NCBI RefSeq assembly: GCF_017873815.1
Contig: NZ_JAGGKQ010000004.1
Span: 147,009-211,008 of the forward strand
Direction: 5' to 3'
DNA: 64,000 bases
Source: Halorubrum alkaliphilum
GTDB taxonomy: Archaea > Halobacteriota > Halobacteria > Halobacteriales > Haloferacaceae
Position numbers and translations under genes: made by a program
Notes under the pieces: generated by a model
The model's input: the letters and a program-made list of their open reading frames with translations, nothing else
Database searches by the model: none
Told to the model about the DNA's origin: nothing
Part shown: positions 27,118 to 36,378 of the stretch, in pieces
How positions within the stretch are numbered: position 1 is the first letter of the stretch
Layout of the letters: each line of letters opens with the position of its first letter

Positions 27118-27846
27118 ATGATCGAACAGGCATCACCAGTCGTTGCTGCCGCTGACGGAGCACTACCACTGTTCGTCGAGCTCCCCTTCAAGTGGAACTA
27201 CGTCGAGAGCATTATCTACGTCTCGCTGTACGTGAGCCTCACCGCCGTCCTCGTCAGTACGCTCGTGAGCCTTCCGATCGCGATGCTCGTGGGGTTCTCG
27301 GAGTTCCCCGGCAAGGGGTTTCTCGTCGCTCTGATCAACACGGGAATGGGCTTTCCAAGCGTCGTCGTCGGTCTGATCGTGTTGTTCGCCGTCTCCAATC
27401 AGGGCCCGTTCGGGTCCCTCGATCTGCTGTTCACGACGGAGGCAATGATCCTGTCGCAGATCGTCCTCGCCGCGCCGGTCATCACCGGTGTGAGTCTCGC
27501 CGCCGTGACCGGCGTCGAGGACGGCGTTCGCGACGCCGCGTACGCGATGGGTGGGACGCGACTCGACGTCGCGCTCGTCACCATCAAGGAGGCGAGGTAC
27601 GGGATCGTGACCGGGATCCTTGCGGGATTGGGCCGAGCCATCAGCGAGGTCGGGTCCGTGCTCATCGTCGGAGGAAACATCGCTCGTGCGGACGGCACCT
27701 CAGTCACGCGAACGCTCACGACGGCGATCCAGCTCGAAGCCCGACAGGGACGCTTCGAACTCGCGATGATCCTCGGTGCGGTCCTCGTCGCGCTCGTCCT
27801 GCTGATAAACGGCCTCGTGCTCAGGTTGGGGGGGAGCCGCATATGA
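27118..27846 (+). CDS. tupB: Tungstate-type ABC transporter permease
   Basis: The 242-residue membrane protein has about five helices and the permease coupling region [18 protein letters not shown], which contacts the ATPase. It starts 8 bases after tupA and overlaps tupC by ATGA (27843-27846), so the three genes form an operon. TupB forms the dimeric channel for tungstate or a similar oxyanion. Confidence 0.87.
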   Translation: MIEQASPVVAAADGALPLFVELPFKWNYVESIIYVSLYVSLTAVLVSTLVSLPIAMLVGFSEFPGKGFLVALINTGMGFPSVVVGLIVLFAVSNQGPFGSLDLLFTTEAMILSQIVLAAPVITGVSLAAVTGVEDGVRDAAYAMGGTRLDVALVTIKEARYGIVTGILAGLGRAISEVGSVLIVGGNIARADGTSVTRTLTTAIQLEARQGRFELAMILGAVLVALVLLINGLVLRLGGSRI

Positions 27847-28706
27847 CGGGACACCGAGGGCAGCAACGGGCGGAACGCAGAGGGCAGCAACGGGCGGAGC
27901 GCCGAGGCCAACGACGACAGGAGCCGAACCGACGAGTGACCGATGGGCTTGCCGTCAGGAACGTCAGCCACGGGTTCGATGACACCGACGTGATCGAAGA
28001 CGTGTCGCTCGCAGTCGAACGCGGGGAGACCGTGGCTATCATCGGCCCCTCCGGGACGGGGAAGACGACGCTGCTGCGACTGCTCTCGTGTTTTCACCGT
28101 CCGGATGCGGGGACCGTCGAGACGGATGGAGCCGACGTGTGGGCGCTGTCCGAGCGCGACAGGCTCGACGTTCGACGCCGGATCGGGATGGTGTTTCAGG
28201 AGGCGAACCTCTTCGAGACGACCGTCCGCCGAAACGTGAGCTACGGCCAACACGTCCGGCGCAGCTGGCGCGATCGACTCGCTCAGTGGTTCTCGCGGCT
28301 CCGCGGCGGCGACGCGAGCGAGGCGGTTGCCGAGTCGCTGGACCTCGTCGGGCTCGCCGACGCGGGATCGCGGCCCGTCGGCTCGCTCTCCGGTGGGGAA
28401 GCACAGCGCGTGTCTTTCGCCCGAGCGATCGCGTACGACCCGGAGTTCCTGCTCCTCGACGAGCCGACCTCCGATCTCGACCCTCGAAACACTGCGGTCA
28501 TCGAGGACGCGATCGACACGGCCCGAACACGCGGGTTGGGGGTCGCCGTCGCCACGCACGACATGAATCAGGCGGAGCGCGTCGCCGACCGGGTCGCGGT
28601 GCTGCTCGGTGGACGCCTCATCGAGGTCGGTCCCGCCGAACGCGTGTTCACGAACCCGGAGGACCCACGAGCACGGAAGTTCATCGAGGGCGAGCTCGTC
28701 TACTGA
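27843..28706 (+). CDS. tupC: Tungstate-type ABC transporter ATP-binding protein
   Basis: The 287-residue ATPase has Walker [10 protein letters not shown], signature LSGGEAQR, Walker B EFLLLDEP and the switch His in ATHD. The N-terminal 30 residues are unusual: low complexity, built from a 24-bp DNA unit duplicated at 27857-27880 and 27881-27904. The true start could therefore be the GTG at 27938. The ATGA overlap with tupB favours 27843. It powers oxyanion import. Confidence 0.87.
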   Translation: MTGHRGQQRAERRGQQRAERRGQRRQEPNRRVTDGLAVRNVSHGFDDTDVIEDVSLAVERGETVAIIGPSGTGKTTLLRLLSCFHRPDAGTVETDGADVWALSERDRLDVRRRIGMVFQEANLFETTVRRNVSYGQHVRRSWRDRLAQWFSRLRGGDASEAVAESLDLVGLADAGSRPVGSLSGGEAQRVSFARAIAYDPEFLLLDEPTSDLDPRNTAVIEDAIDTARTRGLGVAVATHDMNQAERVADRVAVLLGGRLIEVGPAERVFTNPEDPRARKFIEGELVY

Positions 28707-28758
28707 GCCGACGACGAGACGGGTAAGACTCTAGCGTCTCCCCGAAGAGATCCGATCG

Positions 28759-29478
28759 ATGGACGAACCGAGCGGTCACGGACGTGCCGCACTCGTGCGA
28801 GAGGGGGTGGAGTTCGACGAACGCGACGTGTCGCTGCTCCGAGCGATCGACGAAACCGGGTCGATCGCGAAGGCGTCGACGGATCTCGGCCGGTCACGTG
28901 CGCGCGAACTCTCCCGGATCGAGACGCTCGAATCCGCGTTCGGCGACCTCGTCGAGCGGTCTCGGGGCGGGAGCGGCGGCGGCGGAAGCACGCTAACGGA
29001 CACCGCGAGGCAGCTGATACACCGCTACGAACGGCTACAGACGGCGCTCTCAGCGACCGCACAAGTTCCCGAAACCGTCCTCGACGGGACCGTCTCGTCC
29101 GTCTCGGGGGAGTTGGCCGACGTGACGACGACCGTCGGCACCGTCCGCGGCCTCCATCACGGCGTCGCTCCGGACGACGCGGTCCAGATCCGGATCGGCG
29201 CGGACGCGCTCACGGTTCTCGACCCGGCCGCCGACCCGGAACCGGGTTCGACGAGCGCGAGAAACCGACTGCCCGGAGCGGTCTCCGGGATCGTGCGGGG
29301 CGAAACGGTGTGTACCGTCGGTATCGACATCGACGGGACGACGTTTCGAGCGCTCGTGACGGCGGAAAGCGCGGATCGACTCGAACTGGTCGCGGGACGT
29401 GACGTCGTCATCACGTGGAAGGCGACGGCGACTCGACTCGTTCAAATAAAAAACGGGAGGTCCGGGTGCGAGAATTGA
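28759..29478 (+). CDS. ModE-like transcription regulator with TOBE domain
   Basis: The 239-residue protein has an N-terminal winged helix (about 22-75) whose ETGSIAKASTDLGRS resembles ModE. Two regions follow that look like oxyanion-binding Mop/TOBE domains (about 95-145 and 165-230). It lies 52 bases after tupC on the same strand and probably senses tungstate or molybdate and controls the transporter. The last residues and the stop codon fall inside the partial tRNA-His copy at 29460-29483, so the natural C-terminus may have been replaced. Confidence 0.8.
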   Translation: MDEPSGHGRAALVREGVEFDERDVSLLRAIDETGSIAKASTDLGRSRARELSRIETLESAFGDLVERSRGGSGGGGSTLTDTARQLIHRYERLQTALSATAQVPETVLDGTVSSVSGELADVTTTVGTVRGLHHGVAPDDAVQIRIGADALTVLDPAADPEPGSTSARNRLPGAVSGIVRGETVCTVGIDIDGTTFRALVTAESADRLELVAGRDVVITWKATATRLVQIKNGRSGCEN

Positions 29479-29483
29479 ACCCG
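29460..29483 (-). repeat. Partial copy of the tRNA-His 3' end
   Basis: Twenty-four bases repeat the 3' end and T-arm of the tRNA-His gene at 29563-29636, about 80 bases downstream of it on the tRNA strand. The spacer is palindromic (GCGAGAC paired with GTCTCGC, CTTTCT paired with AGAAAG) and has no gene. This parallels the tRNA-Pro case at 1636. Confidence 0.8.
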
Positions 29484-29562
29484 ATTGCGAGACTCGCTGA
29501 CGCTCGTCTCGCGTGGTTCGATTTCGCCTTCCGGCTTTCTTCGTCACTACGTTCCTCAGAAA

Positions 29563-29636
29563 GTCCGGGTGCGAGAATTGAACCCGCGTCTCAGCCTCCA
29601 CAAGGCTGAAGGATAGTCCACTACCCTAACCCGGAC
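29563..29636 (-). tRNA. tRNA-His (anticodon GUG)
   Basis: The minus-strand cloverleaf of 74 nt includes an encoded G at position -1 opposite discriminator C73, the mark of tRNA-His. The acceptor stem is TCCGGGT/ACCCGGA. The anticodon stem CAGCC/GGCTG encloses loop TTGTGGA with anticodon GTG. T-arm GGTTCAATTCTC. No intron, CCA not encoded. Confidence 0.95.
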
Positions 29637-29767
29637 ACGCATGGTCAGATATCCTTCTTTGCTTCATAACCGTTACGACTCACGGCGACCCGTGGGATCG
29701 AGTCACGGAGCGTTCGAGCACCCACCACGACTCTTTTGAGTGGGGGCGGCGTATCGGGGCCAAGACC

Positions 29768-30223
29768 GTGGCGTTCACCGATAAGATATACGTGAAGAAC
29801 CACCGGCAGCTCGCCTCCCAACTGGAGACGAATCTCCCGAAGGGGGCGTTCACGGGTGCGACCCTCGACATGCTGTTCACCGGCGACGGCCTCTCGAAGC
29901 TCGACTCGACGACCCGGGACCGGATCCTCGATTTCGCCGAGGACTTCCTCGACTGCGACTGTCAGGCGAACCCGTACTGCGGCTGTCCCGAGCGGAAGTT
30001 CATCCGGTACGTCCTCGAACTCCGCGCACAGGGGTTGGGCCCGCAGGCCATCGTCGACGTGATGAGCGACGACTACATGGTGTACGCCTACACCGGCGAC
30101 GTGCGCTCGTTCCTCGACGACGCCGTCCGGCAGTTGGAAGCCGTCGAGACGCTCGCCGATGTCGAGGGGAACGACGAGATGTCCGGGAAGGCACGCCGAG
30201 CGAAACGAGAACTCTCCGGATAA
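29768..30223 (+). CDS. Cysteine-cluster archaeal protein, DUF5814-like
   Basis: The 151-residue protein has KIYVKNHRQLASQLET at the N-terminus and a dense cysteine cluster CDCQANPYCGCPERKF near residues 58-73, which probably binds zinc or an iron-sulfur centre. From memory it matches what databases call DUF5814, which I associate with archaeal helicases, but I cannot check this. It may be a stand-alone partner of a helicase such as the one at 4297-6351. The C-terminal 25 residues are basic. Start is GTG 29768. Confidence 0.6.
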   Translation: MAFTDKIYVKNHRQLASQLETNLPKGAFTGATLDMLFTGDGLSKLDSTTRDRILDFAEDFLDCDCQANPYCGCPERKFIRYVLELRAQGLGPQAIVDVMSDDYMVYAYTGDVRSFLDDAVRQLEAVETLADVEGNDEMSGKARRAKRELSG

Positions 30224-30322
30224 TCGGGCCCCGGCATCGTCGTCGAAGTCTCCGTTTCCGATCAGTTCTCGCCCTCCAGCGTGACCGCATCGTGGGCTCG
30301 GATCGCACCTATCCGAGGCGGG

Positions 30323-30329
30323 TTTATAT
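30323..30329 (+). promoter_or_regulatory. TATA box of the amphi-Trp gene
   Basis: TTTATAT lies 24-30 bases before the ATG at 30353, the usual leaderless spacing, and rules out the longer frame that opens at 30281. Confidence 0.6.
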
Positions 30330-30352
30330 TCCTGTATCGCGTGTCACCTGAT

Positions 30353-30637
30353 ATGCCCGAAGAGATCCTGTTCGAATCGGAGAGTAGTCAAACACGCGCC
30401 GAGATCGCCTCGTATCTCCGAACCGTTGCCGACGCCCTTGAGGCTGGAAACGACATAACGCTCACGGCCGGCGACCGGTCGGTGACGATGGATCCTCCGC
30501 CGCGGCCGACGTTCGAGGTGAAAGCCGAGCGGGAGGGTCCTGCCGACGGCGACGGCGAGTTGAGCATCGAGTTCGAACTAGAGTGGGACGAGAACGCGGA
30601 CGGGGAGGAACGCGGCGGCGACCTCGAGATCGAGTAG
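30353..30637 (+). CDS. amphi-Trp domain protein
   Basis: The 94-residue protein begins with EEILFESESSQTRAEIASYLR, then VADALEAGNDITL, the layout of the small amphi-Trp domain. The C-terminal third is extremely acidic, mostly Glu and Asp. The family is small and soluble, and its function is not settled. It stands alone between the DUF5814-like gene and the response regulator, which runs the other way. Confidence 0.7.
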   Translation: MPEEILFESESSQTRAEIASYLRTVADALEAGNDITLTAGDRSVTMDPPPRPTFEVKAEREGPADGDGELSIEFELEWDENADGEERGGDLEIE

Positions 30638-30648
30638 CCGGCCCGGGT

Positions 30649-30680
30649 GAAGAAGGGGGCTTAGCGCCTGTAGTCGGCTA
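30649..30680. repeat. Short repeat shared with 26010-26041
   Basis: This 32-base stretch matches 26010-26041 at 28 positions and keeps GGGGGCTTA, CGCCTGTA and GCTA. The stop codon of the response-regulator gene (30678-30680) lies within it. It may be the end of a decayed IS200/IS605-like element. Confidence 0.5.
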
Positions 30681-31253
30681 GTCGGAACGTGCCGCGATCT
30701 CCGCGAAGGCGTCCTCGGCCGAGAGGACGTCGAGCGTTTCGTCGACCTCCGCGCGGACCGCTCTGAGCCGGTCGACTAACTCCGCATACTCCTCGTTATC
30801 GGTCGCGCCCGACGCTTCGAGTGCCGCCTTCTTCGAGGCGAGCGCGAAGAAGCGTTGGCTCCGCTCGTCGAACGCCGCACGGTAGAGCAACACTTCGACG
30901 AGCGCCACGAGGTCCTCCCGGCTGACGGGTTTCGTCTTGTAATCGTCAAAGGGCATGTTGACGATGTCGACGTCCGGCTCGACCGCGGTCAGCATGGCGA
31001 CCCGCGCGTCGTATCCGTCCTCGCGGATCGCCCTGAGCACCTCGTGTCCGGACATCTCGGGCATTCGCCGATCGAGGAGGACCACGTCGACGGCGTCGTC
31101 CATCATCGAGAGCGCCTCCTCCCCATCGGTAGCGACGCGGACGCGGTAGCTGTCCTCGAGGTACACCTCGTACAGCTCCGCGAGGTCCGGCTCGTCGTCG
31201 ACGGCGAGGACGGTCGGCGGGGGATCGTCGGCGGCCGCCGATCCGTCAGTCAT
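30678..31253 (-). CDS. Response regulator with receiver and HalX domains
   Basis: The 191-residue protein has a receiver domain (about 14-125) with the acidic pair in VDDEPD, phospho-acceptor Asp in VVLLDRRMPEMSG and Lys in YKTKPVS. A C-terminal helical HalX-type domain follows. HalX regulators are common in haloarchaea and usually lack a DNA-binding domain. No histidine kinase is adjacent. ATG 31253 is preferred to a GTG at 31280. Confidence 0.88.
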   Translation of the reverse strand: MTDGSAAADDPPPTVLAVDDEPDLAELYEVYLEDSYRVRVATDGEEALSMMDDAVDVVLLDRRMPEMSGHEVLRAIREDGYDARVAMLTAVEPDVDIVNMPFDDYKTKPVSREDLVALVEVLLYRAAFDERSQRFFALASKKAALEASGATDNEEYAELVDRLRAVRAEVDETLDVLSAEDAFAEIAARSD

Positions 31254-31458
31254 CGCCGATCGGTCGCGGTCGGCCGACACCCACGCCGGCCGAGTCGACG
31301 CCGTTAGCGGATACGGTTCGTCCGTTCATGTCAACCCGTTTTCGCTGGAGCTGATAAAACCCAGTGGGCCAATTATCAAAGATGATTTCTGACTCGGATC
31401 GATGAACCACCGTGACCCAAAGGCACATTTACGGGCATCTCGTACATCGGCGTAACGA

Positions 31459-32682
31459 ATGTCTCATAGTCCTTCACTCCCCGACCGTCCTCGTCTGGAG
31501 CTCGATCCGGAGATGAGCGAGGCGGAACGGTTGGAGGCGATCCGGCAACACTACCGGCGGATCGTCCACATGAACGAGGAGCTATCCGATCGACTCGACG
31601 ACGTACAGGGCCGCCGTGGCGACCTCAAATCGGAGGTCGATCAGCTGAAACGGGAGAACGAGACCCTGAAAACGTCCTCCCTGTACATCGCTTCGGTGGA
31701 GGAGATCACCGAGGACGGCGTGGTGATCAAACAGCACGGCAACAACCAGGAGGTGTTGACGCAGGCGTCGACGCGACTGGAGGCGGACCTCCGACCCGGT
31801 GACCGCGTCGCGATCAACGATTCGTTCGCCGTCCAGCAGGTGCTCGACGACGAGACCGACTCGCGGGCACAGGCGATGGAGGTCGCCGAGTCGCCGGACG
31901 TCGTCTACGACGACATCGGCGGGATCGACGAGCAGATCCGCGAGGTGCGCGAGGCCGTCGAGGATCCGCTTGAGAACCCCGAACAGTTCGAGACGGTGGG
32001 CGTCGAGCCGCCGAGCGGCGTGCTGCTCCACGGTCCGCCGGGAACGGGGAAGACGATGCTCGCGAAGGCGGTCGCCAACGAGTCGGACGCGACGTTCATC
32101 AAGATGGCCGGCTCCGAACTCGTCCGGAAGTTCATCGGTGAAGGGTCACGGCTCGTCCGGGATCTCTTCGAACTCGCTGCCGAGCGCGAACCCGCCGTGA
32201 TCTTTATCGACGAGATCGACGCGGTCGCCTCGAAGCGAACGGACTCGAAGACCTCGGGAGACGCCGAGGTCCAGCGAACGATGATGCAGCTGCTCTCTGA
32301 GATGGACGGCTTCGACGAGCGCGGCGAGATCCGCATCATGGCCGCCACCAACCGCTTCGACATGCTCGACGAGGCAATCTTACGCCCCGGCCGCTTCGAC
32401 CGTCTCATCGAGGTGCCCGAGCCGGGGCCGGAAGGCCGCGAGCGGATCCTCGAGATCCACACGCAGGAGATGAACGTCGCTGCCGACGTCGACGTCGGCG
32501 TCGTTGCTCGCGAACTCGACGGATACAGCGGCGCGGACATCGCCTCGCTTGCGACCGAGGCCGGTATGTTCGCCATCCGCGACGGTCGGACCGAGGTCAT
32601 CCAGTCCGACTTCGAGCGGGCCCGGGAGAAGCTCCAAGACGCCGATAAGACCGAGGACCGCGTCATCAACTACCAGTACTGA
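31459..32682 (+). CDS. pan: Proteasome-activating nucleotidase (PAN)
   Basis: The 407-residue AAA+ ATPase has an N-terminal coiled coil (about 25-73), an OB subdomain (74-130), Walker A GPPGTGKTM (192-200), Walker B IFIDEID and an arginine-finger region RPGRFDR. The hexamer unfolds proteins and feeds them into the 20S proteasome. The C-terminus is NYQY, not the standard HbYX with a penultimate Tyr, so docking on the 20S ring may differ. Haloarchaea often have two PAN paralogues. Confidence 0.95.
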   Translation: MSHSPSLPDRPRLELDPEMSEAERLEAIRQHYRRIVHMNEELSDRLDDVQGRRGDLKSEVDQLKRENETLKTSSLYIASVEEITEDGVVIKQHGNNQEVLTQASTRLEADLRPGDRVAINDSFAVQQVLDDETDSRAQAMEVAESPDVVYDDIGGIDEQIREVREAVEDPLENPEQFETVGVEPPSGVLLHGPPGTGKTMLAKAVANESDATFIKMAGSELVRKFIGEGSRLVRDLFELAAEREPAVIFIDEIDAVASKRTDSKTSGDAEVQRTMMQLLSEMDGFDERGEIRIMAATNRFDMLDEAILRPGRFDRLIEVPEPGPEGRERILEIHTQEMNVAADVDVGVVARELDGYSGADIASLATEAGMFAIRDGRTEVIQSDFERAREKLQDADKTEDRVINYQY

Positions 32683-32778
32683 GCGTCCGCGGCGGTCGTT
32701 CGTTCGTCTCCGCAGAGTCCACTTTCCTTCCCTTCCCGATCCGTAACCCCTTACTCGAAACGTCGTCGAAGGCGGACA

Positions 32779-33324
32779 ATGAACACCATCCACGTCGCCG
32801 GCGGCGTCGGCGTCGCCGACACGGCGATGGCCTCCTACGACGCCGCGCTCGCGGACGCAAACCTCCACAACTACAATCTAGTTGCCGTCTCCTCGGTCGT
32901 CCCCGCGGAAGCGACGGTGACGAGCGTCGACGCCGTTCCGGATCTGGGGCCCGCCGGAAACGCGCTCACCGTCGTCGAGGCGCGCCGGACGGTCGGCCCG
33001 GGCGACGAGGTCGACTTCCGCGAGGGGGGTCGCGCCGGCGCGGAGGACGCCGCGGACAAGCGGGCACCGCGCCGGCGTCCCGACGTGGTCGCCGGACTCG
33101 GATGGGCGACCGGTCCGGGCCCCGGCTTGTTCTACGAGGTGACCGGCGAGGATCCCGGATCCGTCCAGGAACGGATCCACGCGGGACTGGACGCGGGAGC
33201 GGACCTCCGTGACTGGGAGCTCACCGACCGGCGGACCCACGTCGAGAGCGCGCCGGCCGCCGCCGACCGGTACACGACGGCGGTGACGATCGCGGCGTAC
33301 GGCGAGTCCGAACCGATCCTGTAG
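32779..33324 (+). CDS. pdaD: Pyruvoyl-dependent arginine decarboxylase
   Basis: The 181-residue proenzyme has the self-cleavage site in VAVSSVVP, where Ser38-Ser39 is split and Ser39 becomes the pyruvoyl cofactor. Other family blocks are GLGWATGPGPGLFYEVTG and the acidic N-terminal strand. It converts arginine to agmatine, needed in archaea for polyamines and for agmatidine in tRNA-Ile2. The middle contains an Arg/Asp-rich loop (about 75-95) longer than in methanogen enzymes. Confidence 0.93.
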   Translation: MNTIHVAGGVGVADTAMASYDAALADANLHNYNLVAVSSVVPAEATVTSVDAVPDLGPAGNALTVVEARRTVGPGDEVDFREGGRAGAEDAADKRAPRRRPDVVAGLGWATGPGPGLFYEVTGEDPGSVQERIHAGLDAGADLRDWELTDRRTHVESAPAAADRYTTAVTIAAYGESEPIL

Positions 33325-33391
33325 CCGACGCGGGTCGACCGTGCTCGCCGACGCCTTTTTGGGTCGGGTCCGCGTACACTGCCTGTCTTCG

Positions 33392-33769
33392 ATGAACGGC
33401 AATAACCCGTATGCCGGGCCACCGGGCGTAACGAACGCGGGCGAACCCGCGCCCGTCGACCTCTCCCCGGAACAGGAACGGCGTCTCAGGCGGACGGTCG
33501 CCGGGATCGTCTCGCGCACCGAATCGTACCTCCCGGACAGCTACGCCGTCGGCTCCGAACTCTCCGTCGGAACCGAGGGCCCGCAGGCGACCGTCGCCGT
33601 CAACCCGCCCGCAGGTCATCCCGTCTCTGCGGGCTTTACGCCCGACAGCGACGAGTTGGAAGCTGGCATCGCCGACGCCGACGCCGACGAGGTTGCTCGC
33701 GGCCTCGCCGCCAGCGCCGCGATGCAGGTCATGGACGCCGTCGGCGACGTGACGCCGACCGCGAAGTGA
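33392..33769 (+). CDS. DUF5811-like haloarchaeal protein
   Basis: The 125-residue protein starts MNGNNPYAGPPG, a start I associate with the haloarchaea-specific DUF5811 family. It has no signal or membrane part and is acidic. Function is unknown. It follows pdaD by 67 bases on the same strand and may be co-transcribed. The longer frame from 33341 is less likely. Confidence 0.65.
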   Translation: MNGNNPYAGPPGVTNAGEPAPVDLSPEQERRLRRTVAGIVSRTESYLPDSYAVGSELSVGTEGPQATVAVNPPAGHPVSAGFTPDSDELEAGIADADADEVARGLAASAAMQVMDAVGDVTPTAK

Positions 33770-33957
33770 GCCGAGAGACGTTCGTCGACCGACGAGTCGA
33801 CCGACGTCAGTCCCTCCGCCACACGACGTGATGTGACGTCCTCCCTCCACGGCGAACGTCATCCGAATATTGTAGGACGATACATACACGAGCACCGCAC
33901 CGTATCGACCGACTGTCCGACCACGGAGTATATGACCGCGGCGGTGACAGGGTCCGT

Positions 33958-35229
33958 ATGAACCGCGAACACGTCTACGACCGGTGGGGGGTCCCGGAAG
34001 TCATCAACGCGACGGGAACGAAGACGCGCATCGGCGGTAGCCGGATCCGTCCGGAAGCGGTCGAGGCGATGGCCGACGCCGCGGAATCGTTCGTCCGGCT
34101 CTCGGACCTCCAGGCCGCCGCGAGCGACCGGATCGCCGAGGTCACCGGCGCGGAAGCCGGCTACGTCACCAACGGTGCGGCCGGCGGAATGGTGTTGGCC
34201 GCGGCCGCGTGTATCGCCGGCGACGACCTCGGCACCATGTCCCGACTACCGGACACGACCGGGGTCGCAGACGAGATCGTGATGCCGCGGACCCACCGAA
34301 CCGGCTACGACCACGCCTTTCGGACCGCGGGAGCGTCGATCATCGAGGTCGGGACGAACGACCGATACCTGGGGACCGGATCGCGTGACGTCGAGCCGTG
34401 GGAGTATGCCGACGCGATCGGCGAGGGGACGGTCGCGGTCGGCCACGTGTACAAGTCCTACGGGACGCCGCCGCTCGCGGAGGTGTGTGCGATCGCCCAC
34501 GAACACGACGTTCCGGTGATAGTCGACGCGGCCGCGGAGGTGCCGCCGGCCGCGAACCTCTCGTGGTTCACCGAGCAGGGCGCGGACCTCGTCGCGTTCA
34601 GCGGCGGGAAGGGGATCCGCGGCCCGCAGACGACCGGGATCCTCGCGGGGCGGCAGGACCTGATCCGGTCGGTCGCGCGCCAGCAACTCGACATGCACGC
34701 GGCCGAGGCGGTCTGGGACCCGCCGTCGCGGCTGGTCGACGCCGACTCGCTCGACGGCGTCCCGAAACAGGGGATCGGCCGACCGCTCAAGGTCGGCAAA
34801 GAGGAGCTGGCAGGGTTGCTGGCGGCGCTCGAAGCGTTCCTGGAGGAGGACGAGGACGCCCGTGCCGCCGAGTGGCACGACCGTGCGGAGCGGCTGTCCG
34901 CGGGCGTGGCGGCCGCGACCGGGCTCTCGGCGCGGGTCGACACGAGCGGGCGGTCGGTCGCCCCAGAGGTGGTCGTCACAGTCGAGGGCGACGGCTCCAC
35001 GGCCGATCTCGTCGGGAGGCTCCGTTCCGAGGCGCCCCGCGTGTTCGTCGGTGCCGACTCGATCGCCGACGGGGAGTTCACGCTCAACCCGATGTGTCTC
35101 ACCGACGAGGAGGCAGACTACGTCGTCGAGCGGATCGTCTCCTTGGTCGACGACGTCGCCGATGACGACGCGGGGACCGGGGGCGCAGGTACCGGGGACG
35201 ACGCTGACGGCACCGTAGGAGGAGAGTGA
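33958..35229 (+). CDS. SelA/DgaE-like PLP-dependent enzyme
   Basis: The 423-residue protein belongs to the SelA-related aminotransferase-fold family, not to true selenocysteine synthase. Lys218 in SGGKGIRGPQ is the PLP lysine. VINATGTKTRIGGS, TNGAAGGM and VDAAAEVPP are further family blocks. D-glucosaminate-6-phosphate ammonia-lyase (DgaE) is a characterised relative that removes ammonia and water from an amino-sugar acid. The gene overlaps the glucose dehydrogenase region and heads the catabolic locus. The last 20 residues are a Gly/Asp tail. Confidence 0.82.
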   Translation: MNREHVYDRWGVPEVINATGTKTRIGGSRIRPEAVEAMADAAESFVRLSDLQAAASDRIAEVTGAEAGYVTNGAAGGMVLAAAACIAGDDLGTMSRLPDTTGVADEIVMPRTHRTGYDHAFRTAGASIIEVGTNDRYLGTGSRDVEPWEYADAIGEGTVAVGHVYKSYGTPPLAEVCAIAHEHDVPVIVDAAAEVPPAANLSWFTEQGADLVAFSGGKGIRGPQTTGILAGRQDLIRSVARQQLDMHAAEAVWDPPSRLVDADSLDGVPKQGIGRPLKVGKEELAGLLAALEAFLEEDEDARAAEWHDRAERLSAGVAAATGLSARVDTSGRSVAPEVVVTVEGDGSTADLVGRLRSEAPRVFVGADSIADGEFTLNPMCLTDEEADYVVERIVSLVDDVADDDAGTGGAGTGDDADGTVGGE

Positions 35230-35234
35230 TCGCG

Positions 35235-36302
35235 ATGCGCGCGATCGTCGTGACGCCGGAGACGGAGGTTCCACACGTCCGCGAGATCGCTCGTCCCGAG
35301 CCGGCTCCGGGAGAGGCGCTGGTTCGGGTCCTCCGCGTCGGCATCGACGGCACCGACCACGAGGTGATCGCGGGCGGGCACGGCGGCTATCCCGACGGCG
35401 AGTCACACCTCGTGTTGGGTCATGAGGCGATCGGCGTCGTCGAGGACCCGAACGGAACCGACCTCGACGCGGGCCAGCTCGTGGTCCCGACGGTTCGGCG
35501 ACCGGTCCAAGGCGGCCCGACGACCTACTTCGAGCGCGGCGAGCCGGACATGGCTCCCGAGGGCCACTACGTCGAGCGCGGGATCGCCGGCGAACACGGG
35601 TTCATGACCGAGTACGTGACCAGTCCGGCTGAGTTCCTCGTTCCGGTCCCGCCCGCGTTCGCGGAGACGGGCTTTCTGATCGAGCCGATCAGCAACGTCG
35701 AGAAGGCGCTTGAACTCGCACGCGCGTCACGATCCGCCTTCGAGTGGGCCCCCGAAAGCGCGATGGTGCTCGGGAACGGATCGTTGGGGCTGTTGTCCGT
35801 CGGACTGTTGGACGCGGCCGGGTTCGACCGGCTCTACTGTCTCGGACGGCGGGACCGCCCCGACCCGACGATAGACGTCGTCGAACGGCTCGGAGCCACC
35901 TACGTCGACTCCCGCGAACACTCGTTGCGGGAGATCCCCGACGTTCACGAACCGATGGACCTCGTGATCGAGGCGACGGGCCACGCGCCCCACGCCTTCG
36001 AGACGATCGACCTGCTCGCGCCCAACGGGGTCGGCGCGCTTCTGGGGATCCCCGGCGACGACTCGGTCATGCTCGACGGAGGACGGCTTCACCGGGAGTT
36101 CGTCCTGTCGAACAAGGCACTCGTCGGCAGCGTCAACTCCAGCGTCCCGCATTTCCGGGCCGCGCTCGACACGCTGGCGGCGTTCCCCGACTGGCTCTCC
36201 GAAGCCGTGATCACCGACGCCTTCGCTCCGGAGGCGGTCGAGTCGGCGTTCGAGAGCGACGAGGGCCGGATCAAGTCGGCTATCGAGTTCGACACGCTCT
36301 GA
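35235..36302 (+). CDS. gdh: Glucose 1-dehydrogenase, zinc-dependent haloarchaeal type
   Basis: The 355-residue medium-chain dehydrogenase is clearly homologous to the Haloferax mediterranei enzyme. With the ATG at 35235 the zinc ligands fall at Asp38, His63, Glu64 and Glu150, the same numbers as in that enzyme, which fixes the start. GNGSLGLL near 178 begins the NAD(P) fold. It oxidises glucose, or a related aldose, to the lactone in the semi-phosphorylative Entner-Doudoroff pathway. It directly follows the DgaE-like gene. Confidence 0.92.
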   Translation: MRAIVVTPETEVPHVREIARPEPAPGEALVRVLRVGIDGTDHEVIAGGHGGYPDGESHLVLGHEAIGVVEDPNGTDLDAGQLVVPTVRRPVQGGPTTYFERGEPDMAPEGHYVERGIAGEHGFMTEYVTSPAEFLVPVPPAFAETGFLIEPISNVEKALELARASRSAFEWAPESAMVLGNGSLGLLSVGLLDAAGFDRLYCLGRRDRPDPTIDVVERLGATYVDSREHSLREIPDVHEPMDLVIEATGHAPHAFETIDLLAPNGVGALLGIPGDDSVMLDGGRLHREFVLSNKALVGSVNSSVPHFRAALDTLAAFPDWLSEAVITDAFAPEAVESAFESDEGRIKSAIEFDTL

Positions 36303-36378
36303 GAACCGGTCCTCTCGCCCGTCTCGGACGAACGCGACCACCGTGTGAGTTATACGCTACCGGGGAGCGGAACGACAC

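Noticed and set aside
27192..27842. A long frame running from 27192 into the tupC gene
   Set aside because: Its first 217 codons overlap tupB in another frame and read as Arg-rich shadow. The ATGA start at 27843 is preferred.
33958..35229. True selenocysteine synthase SelA
   Set aside because: The PLP loop is of the SelA-related DgaE type, the N-terminal domain of SelA is missing, and the neighbours are sugar genes.
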